From Bacillus nakamurai (lineage in GTDB: Bacteria; Bacillota; Bacilli; Bacillales; Bacillaceae): a stretch of 64,000 nucleotides of DNA. The DNA is taken from NCBI RefSeq assembly GCF_001584325.1, contig NZ_LSAZ01000034.1, forward strand, positions 2,403 through 66,402, read 5' to 3'. The translations under genes were made by a program, and so were the position numbers. Within the stretch, counting starts at the first letter, position 1. Every line of letters starts with the position of its first letter. Positions 37,234 through 47,558 of the stretch are shown in pieces. The notes under the pieces are model-generated. The model saw only the letters and a list, made by a program, of their open reading frames with translations. It did no database searches and was not told where the DNA came from.

Positions 37234-37875
37234 TTACCGTTTAATCGCCTCCATTATCCAGACAAAGTCATTTTGCTGCGTAAATCGCGCAGTAAATCCC
37301 TCAGCTGAAAAGATGGTTTTCATCGTCTCGAGTGTCGGATAATATTCCGTCTTTAAATCGTTCGCCAATTGGTGATAGCCGTTTTGGCTGGCTTTTGCTA
37401 TCGCTTCAGCATATGATTCAGCATCTTCAAAGACGGTATCGGCAAACACTATTTTATCATGCTTCTGAAGGATTGTGCCATACTGCTTTACAGCCGTTTG
37501 CTTTTCTTCATCGGTCAAATGATGAAAGGCGTACGAGCTGACGATGGTATCTATTTGAAAAGGCGGATCAGGAAACTCGAGAAAATCTCCGTCGCTGAAT
37601 GCGGCTTTATCAGAAAGCTTGTCAGCTGCCAATTTCCTCATAGACGGAGACGGTTCTACACCAAACACCTTTTTGTTCGCATCGACTAATTTTGCTGTTA
37701 AATTGCCCGTACCGGGTCCGAATTCTAACACGTTTGATCCGGAAAGGCTGACGATGGTATCAAGGATGTCTTCATACCCTCTGAATACCTCTGCATATTG
37801 TTTGTCAGCCCCATTCACCGTTGCATCATAAGTCGCTGCCCAATCTTCAAATAAAGGAATAAATTCACGGCCCAT
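37234..37875 (-). CDS. yrrT: YrrT, SAM-dependent methyltransferase
   Basis: A 213-residue class I methyltransferase: motif I NVLEFGPGTGNLTAKLVDAN (about 49-68), motif II VFGVEPSPSMRKLA, and IVSSYAFHHLTDEEKQ. The substrate is not established. It is the first gene of the yrrT-mtnN-mccA-mccB-yrhC operon; turning SAM to S-adenosylhomocysteine fits the pathway that follows. Its promoter is straddled by a CymR-type inverted repeat at 37898-37926. Confidence 0.92.
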   Translation of the reverse strand: MGREFIPLFEDWAATYDATVNGADKQYAEVFRGYEDILDTIVSLSGSNVLEFGPGTGNLTAKLVDANKKVFGVEPSPSMRKLAADKLSDKAAFSDGDFLEFPDPPFQIDTIVSSYAFHHLTDEEKQTAVKQYGTILQKHDKIVFADTVFEDAESYAEAIAKASQNGYHQLANDLKTEYYPTLETMKTIFSAEGFTARFTQQNDFVWIMEAIKR

Positions 37876-37897
37876 ATATTTTCACTCTCCATATTTT

Positions 37898-37926
37898 ATA
37901 ATTCCTATGAGTATAGTATGAATTAT
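37898..37926 (-). promoter_or_regulatory. CymR-type operator over the yrrT promoter
   Basis: ATAATTC (37898-37904) and GAATTAT (37920-37926) are perfect inverted arms 15 bases apart, and enclose the -10 TATACT (minus strand, 37910-37915). This fits the CymR sites of the sulfur regulon. The repressor gene cymR is at 61173-61589. Confidence 0.65.
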
Positions 37927-37990
37927 TGATGGAACAGTTCCTATCCTATCACAAAAAAGAAAAAAAGGGTACTAAAATACTTTGGGATGA

Positions 37991-38020
37991 TTGCGTAAAT
38001 ACGGCAAAAAGGCTTATACT
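37991..38020 (+). promoter_or_regulatory. SigA-type promoter of yrzA
   Basis: TTGCGT (37991-37996), 18-base spacer, TATACT (38015-38020). The gene starts 38 bases downstream. Confidence 0.5.
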
Positions 38021-38058
38021 TTCATATGATCGTTAAGAAATCGGGAGGTCTTTTTGCG

Positions 38059-38262
38059 ATGAATTTTCAATTGGATTTAATAAAAGATAAAGTAGAATTT
38101 TTTGAAGCTGCTTCTTTACAGGAGCTGGAAAAGAAAATTAACGTTCAAATTGAAAACAACCAGGCGATTATGCTGCGTGTCCGTTCAGTTTCCCATCAGA
38201 TGACGGCCGTTGACGGCAGAATCATATACAGCGCGGCAGTGCATTTTTCCGCTGATGTGTAA
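38059..38262 (+). CDS. yrzA: YrzA, DUF2536 family protein
   Basis: A 67-residue small cytosolic protein from ATG 38059, behind CGGGAGGTC. It has an alpha/beta pattern (LIKDKVEFFEAASLQELEKK, then AIMLRVRSVSHQMTAVDGRI and a last strand). It matches YrzA by length and position. Function unknown. It is transcribed opposite to the surrounding operons and ends at a strong bidirectional terminator. Confidence 0.85.
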   Translation: MNFQLDLIKDKVEFFEAASLQELEKKINVQIENNQAIMLRVRSVSHQMTAVDGRIIYSAAVHFSADV

Positions 38263-38272
38263 CAGGTAAATC

Positions 38273-38306
38273 AAAAAAGCAGCTGAATCGGATCAGCTGC
38301 TTTTTT
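38273..38306. terminator. Bidirectional terminator yrzA / yrrS
   Basis: 14-base perfect stem AAAAAAGCAGCTGA / TCAGCTGCTTTTTT. Confidence 0.9.
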
Positions 38307-38310
38307 GTGT

Positions 38311-39021
38311 TTATTTTAATGTTTCCACTTTTGTCGGCTTCCAGCCTTTTTTGTCTTCCCAGGTAATAGTAACCTGGTATTTTTTTCCATTTGTTTTATC
38401 CAAAATTTTGCCCTTCGCATCTTGCGGGCTTCCGTTGTTTCCAAGCCACAGCACGGTCATGTTATCCTTTGACACACCAGTCGCGTAAGCCATGGCGTCA
38501 AGCATTTCTGACCAGTCTTCAGAGCTTGAATCGTAAGTCGCCGCATGTTCACCGGTCTGCTTTGTACCGACGGGTTTCCATTTGGAATTGACAATGGTTT
38601 TTTCGACATTGCTTGATGAGCCGCCCTCTGTTACTGTGGCTCCTTTAAACGGATCGCTTGATTCTGAGTCTTTTTTGCTTTTGTCAGCATCACTTTTAGA
38701 TGAATCGTCTTTTTTGCTGTCGGAATCTGAAACTGAGTCAGATTTATCCGATTTATCTTTTTTGGCATCGTCTGATGAGGTATCTTTTTTACTGTCTTTT
38801 ATGTCTTCATCTGATTTTTGCTGCGTTTTGCCTGATGCAGGAGATTCCTGCTTTTGGCTCGTGTCCGCTTTTTCGCTCACGTCGCTTGACGGGCTGTTGA
38901 TGAAGAGGCTGACTGCAACAACGACAATAAGAATAGATACGATAGCGATTAAAATGTTAAGCACCAAGTTTGCCTTCCTGCGCTTATCACGGTTTTCAAA
39001 ACGAGATTGTTTATTGCTCAA
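38311..39021 (-). CDS. yrrS: YrrS, membrane-anchored protein with DUF1510 domain
   Basis: A 236-residue single-pass protein: a short basic N-terminus, one membrane helix (about 19-42, LVLNILIAIVSILIVVVAVS), a long low-complexity Ser/Asp/Lys linker (about 48-125) and an extracellular DUF1510 domain (about 130-236, SKWKPVGTKQTGEHAATYDS at its start). The linker would span the cell wall. The gene follows pbpI on the same strand, and the pair is known as a sporulation-associated cell-wall unit in B. subtilis. Function not defined. Confidence 0.9.
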   Translation of the reverse strand: MSNKQSRFENRDKRRKANLVLNILIAIVSILIVVVAVSLFINSPSSDVSEKADTSQKQESPASGKTQQKSDEDIKDSKKDTSSDDAKKDKSDKSDSVSDSDSKKDDSSKSDADKSKKDSESSDPFKGATVTEGGSSSNVEKTIVNSKWKPVGTKQTGEHAATYDSSSEDWSEMLDAMAYATGVSKDNMTVLWLGNNGSPQDAKGKILDKTNGKKYQVTITWEDKKGWKPTKVETLK

Positions 39022-39084
39022 TCATTCTGCACTCCTTTATCCCTCTTGCTCAGCATATATTTTACCACGGGCTGAGCCGTTGTT

Positions 39085-40839
39085 CTATGTCTGATTTGTT
39101 TCATTTTGATGTACCTTTTTAACAATATCATAAAACACTGTATTTGTCAGAGCCTTATTCCCCAGCGTGTCCATATGCAGGACGACGAGAGCGTATTTCG
39201 GTTTGTCGGCAGGAAAATATCCGGCAAACCACTTGTGGTAAAGCGTTTTTTTATCCTTCGTGAACATTCCTGTCTGGGCCGTTCCCGATTTCCCCGCTAC
39301 AGCGTAAGGCAGGTCCTGAAATCTTCTGCCCGTTCCTTTTGGTGATGCAACGACTTCCCTGAGCGCTTTTTGGAGCTGCTGCGCCGTGTACTTGTCAATG
39401 TTCTTGCCCTTTAACTCCTGTTCTTTAAATGCAGCCATTGTCGTGCCGTTTTTGTATTCAATCTTGTCTGCGATCTTGACTTGTTTTTTCTGACCGCCGC
39501 GTGCGATCGTCGCCATCATATTGGCGACCTCAAGGGGTGTTACTTTCACGTTTTTTTGCCCAATGGCTGTCTGTGCAACGGCTTTTTTCACGGTTTTATC
39601 CTTTTGGTCTCCCCAAATGACGCCGTTTTTTTCACTGTATAATTGCCGGAAATCGTCTTCGCGGTACAGCTTGCCTTCCCAGCCCGCCCGCTGTGTGAGA
39701 CCGAGCTTTTCCGCCATGTTCTCAATCACGGACTTGTCCTTTTTGATCATTTCTTCCGCAAGGCTTGTGAACGTATAATTGCAGCTTTGGGCAAAGCTTT
39801 CGCCAAAATTGAGCGTGCCTTTATCGTCCCCGGGCTCCCCGTACAGATTGAGGCTGCAATTAAAGCTGCTGCTCGGCTTCACTGCATTTCGTTCGATCGC
39901 CGCTGCCGCGATAACCGTTTTAAATACTGATCCCGGATAAATCGGCATCAGCATGTAATTTTGCAATGTCTGCTGCTTTGACACATCGGCGTCAGGCTTT
40001 GATACCATTCCGAGAACACTGCTTTTTTCAATGTCTAAGAGGACTGCTCCCCCCTTTTTTAAACCGCGTTCTTTTAATACATCTTCCATTGCTTTTTGAA
40101 TGTTCCGGTCAATGGTGGTTTTTACTTGCAGCGGATAAAATGCGTTTGCTTCAGCCGTATATTTGACGTCCATTCCGAACAAAGGGTTTCCCCTTCCGTC
40201 CACATGATACAAAAGCTTTGTGTCATGATCGGCAAGTAAAAATTCATCAAATGTCCGTTCCATCCCGCTTGTCCCGATTTTCGACGTTATCGGCAGTTCT
40301 TTTCGTCCGGGATATTTCTTTTTGAGAAGCTCGGGGTCTTGATTTGTCACGCCTAAAAGATGTGCGGCTATGTTGGTTTCTTTGCTGTCTTTCATATATA
40401 CGCCGTAAATGCCGGGATATTTCAAAGAATTGATATTTGAGACAGATTGTTTTGATAGATGCTTTAATTTTTTGCCGTTTAAGATCACCGGTTTTTTCGC
40501 TTCAGTGAGCATTTGCTTAAGGTCTTCCTGCTTCATTCCGAGGATTGCCGAGACCCGTTTAATCGGCCAATCCTGTGTCACGAGAAACGGAAACAGGACG
40601 ACGGCCGGCTGTTTTTTGCCGGTCAGCTCGGCACCGTTCCGGTCAAGGAAAGATCCTCTGCCGTCAGAAATCAGCACCTCTTCGGTCCGCTGCTTGACGC
40701 TTTCTTGAAGCAGATTAATATTTGATTTTGAAAAAGATTCTGTAAAAAACAGCTGGATTTCAGCAAGCCTGGCGAGCAGAAAGAAAAACACCAGCAAAAA
40801 ACAAATGACGGCTGTCTTCAGCCTTTTCGATACGATCAT
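39085..40839 (-). CDS. pbpI: PbpI (YrrR), class B penicillin-binding protein
   Basis: A 584-residue transpeptidase with an N-terminal membrane anchor (about 8-30). A pedestal domain (about 55-230) precedes the transpeptidase domain with SVFK (catalytic Ser304, Lys307), SCN (352-354) and KSGT (about 513-516). It crosslinks peptidoglycan, and in B. subtilis has a role in sporulation septum wall. The AUG lies just after a hairpin whose 3' arm holds the ribosome site GAGGTG, the greA terminator. It precedes yrrS. Confidence 0.93.
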   Translation of the reverse strand: MIVSKRLKTAVICFLLVFFFLLARLAEIQLFFTESFSKSNINLLQESVKQRTEEVLISDGRGSFLDRNGAELTGKKQPAVVLFPFLVTQDWPIKRVSAILGMKQEDLKQMLTEAKKPVILNGKKLKHLSKQSVSNINSLKYPGIYGVYMKDSKETNIAAHLLGVTNQDPELLKKKYPGRKELPITSKIGTSGMERTFDEFLLADHDTKLLYHVDGRGNPLFGMDVKYTAEANAFYPLQVKTTIDRNIQKAMEDVLKERGLKKGGAVLLDIEKSSVLGMVSKPDADVSKQQTLQNYMLMPIYPGSVFKTVIAAAAIERNAVKPSSSFNCSLNLYGEPGDDKGTLNFGESFAQSCNYTFTSLAEEMIKKDKSVIENMAEKLGLTQRAGWEGKLYREDDFRQLYSEKNGVIWGDQKDKTVKKAVAQTAIGQKNVKVTPLEVANMMATIARGGQKKQVKIADKIEYKNGTTMAAFKEQELKGKNIDKYTAQQLQKALREVVASPKGTGRRFQDLPYAVAGKSGTAQTGMFTKDKKTLYHKWFAGYFPADKPKYALVVLHMDTLGNKALTNTVFYDIVKKVHQNETNQT

Positions 40840-40841
40840 AA

Positions 40842-40874
40842 AAACACCTCATCCACATTTTGGACGAGGTGTTT
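40842..40874 (-). terminator. greA terminator overlapping the pbpI ribosome site
   Basis: On the minus strand AAACACCTCGTCCA pairs with TGGATGAGGTGTTT, then TTATG. The 3' arm contains GAGGTG, the only ribosome site for pbpI. Confidence 0.65.
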
Positions 40875-40890
40875 CATTGTTAAACGGATC

Positions 40891-41364
40891 TTATGAAATT
40901 TTCACAATTTTCACGAGCATTTCTCCGCCCGGTGTCTGTACTGTGACTTCATCATCCACTTTTTTGCCGAGCAGGCTTTTCGCGATTGGCGAGTCGTTTG
41001 AAATTTTTCCTTCAAACGGGTCAGCTTCAGCGCTTCCGACAATGGTGTAAGATTCTTCTTCACCGTCAGGCAATTCAACGAATGAGACAGTTTTTCCCAA
41101 ACCGACTACATTTGAACCGCCGTCGTCTTCAATGATTTTCGCATTGCGGATCATGTTTTCCAGCGTTGTGATACGCCCTTCCACAAATGCCTGTTCTTCT
41201 TTTGCAGAATCATACTCAGAGTTCTCGGAAAGATCTCCGAAGCTTCTTGCGATTTTAATGCGTTCCACTACTTCTTTACGTTTAACCGTTTTCAATTGCT
41301 CTAATTCTTGTTCAAGTTTTTGTTTTCCTTCTTCAGTCATTGGAAAAACTTTTTCTTGTGCCAT
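40891..41364 (-). CDS. greA: GreA transcript cleavage factor
   Basis: A 157-residue GreA: an N-terminal coiled coil (about 5-75, [20 protein letters not shown]) that enters the RNA polymerase secondary channel, with the acidic tip ([15 protein letters not shown], Asp/Glu at the turn). A C-terminal FKBP-like domain follows ([20 protein letters not shown]). It rescues backtracked RNA polymerase by stimulating cleavage of nascent RNA. Ribosome site AAGGAGTGAAGGAAC. A promoter-like TTGCAG-18-TAAGAT lies about 130 bases upstream with a hairpin in between. Confidence 0.96.
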   Translation of the reverse strand: MAQEKVFPMTEEGKQKLEQELEQLKTVKRKEVVERIKIARSFGDLSENSEYDSAKEEQAFVEGRITTLENMIRNAKIIEDDGGSNVVGLGKTVSFVELPDGEEESYTIVGSAEADPFEGKISNDSPIAKSLLGKKVDDEVTVQTPGGEMLVKIVKIS

Positions 41365-41439
41365 GTTCCTTCACTCCTTGGTGGTTGTCCCTCAACAATA
41401 ACATTTGATTATGTATGAGAGCATAAACGAAAAAATCAA

Positions 41440-41570
41440 GAATGAGAACACAGGGCAGTCCTCGTTCTTCTCTCCCATATAGGTACTGTTTATCTTAAAC
41501 TGAATGGTGCGTGTTCTGCAAATATTTCGGTTTATAAACAGGGAAAGAAGGGAACTGTCGCATTCCCTTC
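41440..41570 (-). promoter_or_regulatory. udk-greA intergenic region: hairpins and a candidate greA promoter
   Basis: Minus strand, in order: hairpin GAAGGGAA/TTCCCTTC (41570 to 41547) after udk; a SigA-like promoter TTGCAG, 18 bases, TAAGAT (about 41524 to 41495); then AAGAACGAG paired imperfectly with CTCATTCTT followed by TTTTTT (41480 to 41430). The last is a possible terminator inside the greA leader. The 254-base gap holds no gene. Confidence 0.4.
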
Positions 41571-41618
41571 CAGCCTATACATAATATGGTCTGAGTTATT
41601 TATGTCTATGCTATGGTA

Positions 41619-42254
41619 TTACAAAATTGCATTTTGTTCAAGGATCGTTTGAATCTTCGTGACCATCAGGTCGATCGCGACGTGATTTTGGCCGCCCTCC
41701 GGTATAATGATATCCGCGTAGCGTTTTGTCGGCTCTACGAACTGATTGTGCATCGGCCTGACGACGGACACATATTGTTCAATGACTGAATCGATTGAAC
41801 GGCCTCTTTCGTTAATATCTCTCATAATACGTCTGATGATACGGAGATCGGCGTCAGTATCGACATACAGCTTAATATCCATCAAGTCGCGGAGTCTCTT
41901 ATCTTCCAAGACGAGAATGCCTTCTAAAATAATGACATCCTTCGGCTCAACCGGAACGGTTTCCTCAGAACGCGTATGAATTTTATAGTCGTAGATCGGT
42001 TTTTCAATCGGCCGGTAATTCAAAAGTTCCTGAATATGCTCGATTAAATAGTCATTATCAAATGCGAGCGGGTGATCGTAGTTTGTATTCAGCCTTTCTT
42101 CAAAAGGAAGATGGCTTTGGTCTTTATAATAAAGGTCTTGCTGGATCATTAAAATCGAGTGCCCTTTAAACTGTTCGTAAATGGAACGGGTGACGCTTGT
42201 TTTTCCTGATCCGGAACCTCCCGCGATGCCTATGACTACAGGACTCTTACCCAT
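41619..42254 (-). CDS. udk: Uridine kinase
   Basis: A 211-residue P-loop kinase that phosphorylates uridine and cytidine with ATP or GTP (pyrimidine salvage). Walker A is [13 protein letters not shown] (about 8-20); YDHPLAFD and the lid region [13 protein letters not shown] are as in other Udk proteins. It follows trhP2 by 6 bases and is part of the long mltG/trmR/trhP/udk/greA cluster. Full normal length. Confidence 0.96.
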   Translation of the reverse strand: MGKSPVVIGIAGGSGSGKTSVTRSIYEQFKGHSILMIQQDLYYKDQSHLPFEERLNTNYDHPLAFDNDYLIEHIQELLNYRPIEKPIYDYKIHTRSEETVPVEPKDVIILEGILVLEDKRLRDLMDIKLYVDTDADLRIIRRIMRDINERGRSIDSVIEQYVSVVRPMHNQFVEPTKRYADIIIPEGGQNHVAIDLMVTKIQTILEQNAIL

Positions 42255-42260
42255 TAGTAA

Positions 42261-43529
42261 TTACTTCCCCTTTCTCATCATGTTGCTTGGATAAATCTTT
42301 TTGTCTACTTTAAATGTAACGATTTGCAGGGGATGGCGGGCAGCATCAAGCTCGTTTCCGTCTTCGTCCCAAATAGTGCCGATGGTGTATGTGAAATTCT
42401 CAATTTCCGGTCCGAAAAATTCCACGACGTCACCTTGTTTAAAGAAATTGCGCTGCTGGAGCGTCACCATTTGAGTTTCTTCGTTATATGCGAGCACAAG
42501 GCCGGCAAAATCAAATGTTGTTTTCTTTCCGTGTTCTCCAAACATCTGCTCCTCAAAGCCCGGTGTGCCTTCAAAGAAAGCGGGCGCTGTGTCTCTGTTT
42601 GCGCACTTATCCAGTTCTTCAAGCCATTCTTTTTGGATGACAAAGTTTTCGGGATCGGCGCAGTATGCATCAATGACTTTGCGATAGACGCTGACAACCG
42701 TTGCGACATAATGGATAGATTTCATCCGGCCTTCAATCTTCAGGCTGTCGATGCCCATCTCGATCATTTGCGGAATGGATTCAATCAATTTTAAATCTTT
42801 CGGGCTCATCGCAAACGGAGCGTCTCCGTCATCATACAATGCGACCGCGTTTGCCCCGTCTGTCTGATACAGGTCGTAGTCCCAGCGGCACGACTGGCAG
42901 CAGCCGCCGCGGTTGGAATCCCGCGCCGTCATGTGATTGCTCAGTACACAGCGGCCTGAATAGGCGATACACATTGCGCCGTGGATAAAGGTTTCAATTT
43001 CAATATCCACTTTCTCTTTCATCTCTTTGATTTCCAGTCCGCTCGTTTCACGGGCCAGCACCACACGGTCAAGGCCTTCTTCTTTCCAAAACTGGACCGC
43101 TCTCCAGTTTGAAAGAGACTGCTGCGTGCTGAGATGCACTTCTACGTCCGGCGCCACTCTCCGGCATGTTTCAATGATCAGCGGATCGGCAACGATAATT
43201 CCGGCCACTTTCGCGTCTCCTAACGCTTTTAAGTATTCCTCAAGGCCGTCCATATTTTCATTATGGGCAAAAATATTTGTTGTCACGTATATTTTCGCCC
43301 CGTATTTTTTGGCAAATTCTACGCCCTCTGCAATTTCTTCTATAGAAAAGTTATCAGCATTGGAACGCAGTCCGTATTCCTGACCTCCGATAAAAACCGC
43401 GTCAGCCCCGTAGTGGACGGCGATTTTTAATTTTTCCAGGTTTCCTGCCGGAGCAAGGAGTTCAGGTTTTTTCGTAATGACGCGTTTTCCGTTTACGACT
43501 TTGGAAATGGTTTGATTTACGGCAGTCAT
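42261..43529 (-). CDS. trhP2: TrhP2 (YrrO), U32-family tRNA uridine hydroxylation protein
   Basis: A 422-residue member of the former peptidase U32 family. Its signature is ETFIHGAMCIAYSGRCVLSN (about 173-192) followed by SNRGGCCQSCRWDY, which binds an iron-sulfur cluster. The C-terminal part is a beta domain (DVVEFFGPEIENFTYTIG). In B. subtilis YrrN and YrrO act together, with prephenate, to hydroxylate U34 of tRNA to ho5U, before methylation by TrmR. The three genes are consecutive here. Confidence 0.92.
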   Translation of the reverse strand: MTAVNQTISKVVNGKRVITKKPELLAPAGNLEKLKIAVHYGADAVFIGGQEYGLRSNADNFSIEEIAEGVEFAKKYGAKIYVTTNIFAHNENMDGLEEYLKALGDAKVAGIIVADPLIIETCRRVAPDVEVHLSTQQSLSNWRAVQFWKEEGLDRVVLARETSGLEIKEMKEKVDIEIETFIHGAMCIAYSGRCVLSNHMTARDSNRGGCCQSCRWDYDLYQTDGANAVALYDDGDAPFAMSPKDLKLIESIPQMIEMGIDSLKIEGRMKSIHYVATVVSVYRKVIDAYCADPENFVIQKEWLEELDKCANRDTAPAFFEGTPGFEEQMFGEHGKKTTFDFAGLVLAYNEETQMVTLQQRNFFKQGDVVEFFGPEIENFTYTIGTIWDEDGNELDAARHPLQIVTFKVDKKIYPSNMMRKGK

Positions 43530-43546
43530 CCGTTACACCCTCCTTT

Positions 43547-44476
43547 TTAATAGACCGTTTCTTTAAAGAAAAATCCTGTGTCTATATTTCTGTTCACAGG
43601 CTGAATGCTTTCAATCCGCTCTATCCAGCTCTCTTTTTGATCTTCGTATGCTTCCCGGCTGTCAGCGCATAAATCAATCGCTTCTCTGTACATGCGGGTC
43701 ACTTCAACTAAATATTCCGGAGACTTCAGGACGCCGTCGATTTTAAAAGAATCCACGCCTGCGTCAATCAGATCCTCTAATTCGTCTATGATGCACACAT
43801 CGTTCGGGCTCATGATATGCGTGCCGTTTTCATCCTCAAAAATCGGGTATTTATTGCCCCGTTCTTTATCATGCAGAAACATGCCCGCTTCTTTTTTCTT
43901 CTGTTCGATGTCCATGACTTTACCCTGATATTCGAAATAATGGCCGATTAATGAACGTTTTGATTGAAACATGCAAGTCATGCCGTGGACTTGAATTTCA
44001 ACTTCCACTTCAGCATTTTCTTTAATCTCAACGATGCTGTCCATATTTAATTCCTTTGCGAGCACCGCGCGGGCTGCGCCTTTGCGGCCCCAATAGTTGC
44101 AGGAGTAGTAGTTGGTTCCAGTTGTTTCAGTGCTCCAGTGAAGTTTGAGGCCAGGAGCTGCTTCCCGCGCCGCCATTAAAACGGCCGGATCTCCGAATAC
44201 AGCAGCATCGACGCCGGCTTCTTGCAGAAAGGCAAGGTAGCCGTTAAGCTCGTCCGCTTTTTCATTATGAAAAATAGCATTGACAGCCGCGTACACTTTC
44301 ACGCCCTCTTTATGGGCAATGGCTGCAGCTTCTTTGATATCTTCTCTTGAAAATTCCCCGGCCAGTCTCAGGCCGTATCTTTGTTCCCCGACTAACAGCG
44401 CCGTTGCGCCTGCTTTTATAAGCGGCAGAATATCCTGTACCGCTGTCGGTGTCACCAAGAGCTCAGGTTTTTTCAT
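43547..44476 (-). CDS. trhP1: TrhP1 (YrrN), U32-family partner of TrhP2
   Basis: A 309-residue U32-family protein, starting at the ATG at 44474-44476 after GAGGTGACGATC. It keeps the TIM-barrel part (LIKAGATALLVGEQRYGLRL) and QVHGMTCMFQSKRSLIGHYF, the degenerate signature with fewer cysteines than TrhP2. It lacks the C-terminal beta domain. It works with TrhP2 in tRNA U34 hydroxylation. It lies between trmR and trhP2 with short gaps. Confidence 0.9.
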   Translation of the reverse strand: MKKPELLVTPTAVQDILPLIKAGATALLVGEQRYGLRLAGEFSREDIKEAAAIAHKEGVKVYAAVNAIFHNEKADELNGYLAFLQEAGVDAAVFGDPAVLMAAREAAPGLKLHWSTETTGTNYYSCNYWGRKGAARAVLAKELNMDSIVEIKENAEVEVEIQVHGMTCMFQSKRSLIGHYFEYQGKVMDIEQKKKEAGMFLHDKERGNKYPIFEDENGTHIMSPNDVCIIDELEDLIDAGVDSFKIDGVLKSPEYLVEVTRMYREAIDLCADSREAYEDQKESWIERIESIQPVNRNIDTGFFFKETVY

Positions 44477-44481
44477 GATCG

Positions 44482-45192
<711 letters not shown>

Positions 45193-45260
45193 CTAAGACA
45201 CTTCTTTATTCATAAGTAAACAACCCGATATATTTTATCATAAAACCTTTTAGAATGGAA

Positions 45261-45288
45261 TAAAAGGAGAGCTTTTGCCCTCCTTTAT
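45261..45288 (-). terminator. Terminator of mltG
   Basis: AAAGGAG / CTCCTTT stem around 45261-45286 with an A-rich 5' side on the plus strand; it overlaps the mltG stop. Confidence 0.55.
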
Positions 45289-46376
45289 TCGCTGTCTTTT
45301 TTGGAAATAAACTTTTCCTTTGCTTTATTATGTTCTTTTAATGTTTTCGTAAAAACAACTTCGCCGTTTGATTTTGCCAAGAAATAGAGGAAATCGGTTT
45401 TATCCGGGTTAAGCGCCGCTTCCCATGAAGAATCGCCGGCATTGGCAATCGGCCCCGGCGGCAGCCCCTTATGCTTGTACGTGTTGTACGGAGAGTCGAT
45501 TTTCAAATCTTTATAATAGACACGGCTTTTATGTTTGCCCGCCGCATATAAAACAGTCGGATCGGTTTGCAGCGGCATCTTTTCTTTAAGCCTGTTGTAA
45601 AATACGCTTGCGATTTTATGGCGGTCGGCTTTCGCCGTTGCTTCTTCTTCGATGAGCGATGCCATCGTAAGTGCGTTATGCACGGAAAGTTTCTTTTTCG
45701 CAAGAACCGATTTATACGTTTCGACGCGGGTGTTTGTCTCCTGAACCATAGCCGTCAGAATCGCGTCCAGGGATGTATCCGGATCGTTAAACGGGTATGT
45801 AGCCGGATACAGATAGCCTTCGAGCGGATGCTTCAGCTTCTTATTAGAAAGAGCGTCTGTTATCGTATCGGGAAATTGTTTTTTTAATTTGGCTATGAAG
45901 GTTTCGTCGTCAAGCTTAGCCATAACCTGTTGTTTTGAAAATGACGTTTCCTTTGCGATCGCTTCGGCAATTTGGGTGAGTTGTTTCCCCTCCGGAACGG
46001 TGATTTGAAACGCATAGCCCGTTGAGCCTGCAGTCAGCTTTTTGATAATCGCATCCGCGTCCATTCCTTTGTTCAGGTGGTAATAACCGGCCTGAAACCC
46101 GGCAGCGCCTTTATATTTCACATAGAGCTGAAACGCTTTCTTGCTTTTGATGACATGCTGATCCTCAAGGACAGCCGCTATGGCTGATACCGAAGACCCG
46201 CTCGGAATGTTAATATTTACTGTCGTTTTACTGCCTTTTTCAACTGGCGCGAGCAATGATTTTCCATAGAAAAAAGCACCGCCAATGATGATGAGAACAG
46301 CAATAACGGAGGACAGTATTATAGTCATTTTTTTGTTTTTGTGCAGAAATGAATTTTTAGGCTGATTGATATCCAT
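45285..46376 (-). CDS. mltG: MltG (YrrL), endolytic peptidoglycan transglycosylase
   Basis: A 363-residue membrane protein with a cytoplasmic basic N-terminus, one membrane helix (about 17-37, MTIILSSVIAVLIIIGGAFF) and an extracellular YceG domain. Catalytic and family residues: ASLIEEEATAKADR (Glu about 239) and SPYNTYKHKGLPPGPIANAG (about 293-312). It cuts nascent glycan strands and sets their length. It lies downstream of the yrzB-ruvX-yrzL-alaS group and separate terminators bound it on both sides. Confidence 0.93.
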   Translation of the reverse strand: MDINQPKNSFLHKNKKMTIILSSVIAVLIIIGGAFFYGKSLLAPVEKGSKTTVNINIPSGSSVSAIAAVLEDQHVIKSKKAFQLYVKYKGAAGFQAGYYHLNKGMDADAIIKKLTAGSTGYAFQITVPEGKQLTQIAEAIAKETSFSKQQVMAKLDDETFIAKLKKQFPDTITDALSNKKLKHPLEGYLYPATYPFNDPDTSLDAILTAMVQETNTRVETYKSVLAKKKLSVHNALTMASLIEEEATAKADRHKIASVFYNRLKEKMPLQTDPTVLYAAGKHKSRVYYKDLKIDSPYNTYKHKGLPPGPIANAGDSSWEAALNPDKTDFLYFLAKSNGEVVFTKTLKEHNKAKEKFISKKDSE

Positions 46377-46444
46377 ACAAGTTTTTCCCTCCCAACAGCT
46401 CTTATACTACATGATTCGGGTGCATTCGGCAATTTATTACAAAC

Positions 46445-46480
46445 AAAAAAGCCGGAGCGGCTTATCGGCTCCGGCTTTTT
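46445..46480. terminator. Terminator between yrzB and mltG
   Basis: AAAAAAGCCGGAGC / GGCTCCGGCTTTTT, 14-base stem, directly after the yrzB stop. Confidence 0.9.
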
Positions 46481-46488
46481 GTGTCGGC

Positions 46489-46770
46489 TTATTCTTCGTC
46501 TTCTTCCGCTAAAAACGTATTCAGCGTTTCTTCGATCATTTCCCACTCTTCATCAGTTTCGATCGGCATCAGCTCGCCGTCTTCTCCGTTTTCATTCGGC
46601 TCGAAGCTTGAAGCATGAATTTCGATCTCTTCATCATCCTGGGCATCAATCGGATAGTAAAGGACGTAAGATTTGTTAAATTCGTCGTTTTCAAATGTAA
46701 ACAGCACTTCACAAAGCTGTTCATTGCCTTGATCATCGACAATCGTAATGTGTTTTTCGCCGTGTTCCAT
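46489..46770 (-). CDS. yrzB: YrzB, DUF1292 family acidic protein
   Basis: A 93-residue acidic protein from the ATG at 46768-46770 (AAGAGGTGAAAACA before it), reading [20 protein letters not shown], a beta strand [17 protein letters not shown] and an acidic end (TFLAEEDEE). It belongs to DUF1292, found next to alaS, yrzL and ruvX throughout Firmicutes. Function unknown. It follows ruvX by 12 bases. Confidence 0.9.
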   Translation of the reverse strand: MEHGEKHITIVDDQGNEQLCEVLFTFENDEFNKSYVLYYPIDAQDDEEIEIHASSFEPNENGEDGELMPIETDEEWEMIEETLNTFLAEEDEE

Positions 46771-46782
46771 TGTTTTCACCTC

Positions 46783-47199
46783 TTAGTTTAAGCTGTCCAG
46801 ATATCCTTGAAGGATCATGACAGCCGCCATTTTATCAATGACTTTTTTTCGTTTTTGCCTGCTGACGTCAGCCGCGATCAGCATTTTTTCAGCCGCCATC
46901 GTCGTCAGACGCTCGTCCCACAGTACAACAGGAACATTGTACGTTGTTTCAAGCAGTTTCGCAAATGTTTGGCTGGCTTCGCCTCTCGGGCCGATCGTTC
47001 CGTTCATGTTTTTCGGAAAGCCGAGCACGATTTTATCTACATTATAGTCCTTTATCAGCTCGGATAAACGGGCAAGCCCCAAATCCCCTTCCGCTTCGTT
47101 TATTTTTATCGTCTCGATGCCCTGGGCCGTCCAGCCCATCTCATCGCTCAAAGCAACGCCGAGTGTTTTCGTTCCCAAATCAAGTCCCAGTATTCTCAT
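46783..47199 (-). CDS. ruvX: RuvX/YqgF (YrrK), Holliday-junction resolvase-like nuclease
   Basis: A 138-residue RNase H-fold protein. [20 protein letters not shown] supplies the first catalytic Asp (about 5-7), [14 protein letters not shown] the conserved loop, and [14 protein letters not shown] (about 98-111) the second acidic cluster. Family members resolve Holliday junctions or process 16S rRNA precursors. It lies between yrzL and yrzB in the conserved alaS cluster. Confidence 0.93.
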   Translation of the reverse strand: MRILGLDLGTKTLGVALSDEMGWTAQGIETIKINEAEGDLGLARLSELIKDYNVDKIVLGFPKNMNGTIGPRGEASQTFAKLLETTYNVPVVLWDERLTTMAAEKMLIAADVSRQKRKKVIDKMAAVMILQGYLDSLN

Positions 47200-47207
47200 G
47201 AGTTTGT

Positions 47208-47474
47208 TTACGCCTCTTTATGCTGTTCTAGATAGGATTTTACCAATTCCTCAATTAATTCGTCGCGTTCCAATTTACGAATTAAGTTCCGGGCGTCGCG
47301 ATGCCTAGGAATGTATGCAGGATCTCCTGACAGCAAGTATCCGACAATCTGGTTGATAGGATTGTACCCCTTTTCCTGAAGCGCATCATATACCGTAATC
47401 AGCACTTCTTCGACGTTTGTTTCAGCAGAATCATCGGAGAAATTAAATTTCATCGTTTTATCAAACGAGCTCAC
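47208..47474 (-). CDS. yrzL: YrzL, IreB-family (DUF965) regulatory phosphoprotein
   Basis: 88 residues from GTG 47472-47474, behind AAAGAGGTGCAAAAC. The sequence [20 protein letters not shown], then [20 protein letters not shown] and [20 protein letters not shown], is the IreB/DUF965 family. In enterococci IreB is phosphorylated at N-terminal threonines by the IreK kinase and lowers cephalosporin resistance; here Thr7 and the TN site are present. It is the gene after alaS. Confidence 0.9.
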   Translation of the reverse strand: MSSFDKTMKFNFSDDSAETNVEEVLITVYDALQEKGYNPINQIVGYLLSGDPAYIPRHRDARNLIRKLERDELIEELVKSYLEQHKEA

Positions 47475-47558
47475 CGTTTTGCACCTCTTTCCCAAATTCG
47501 CAGGCAAAGTTCAGCCTGAGGTCCTCATCTTATCATCATTCTACACTAGTTGAAAGGA

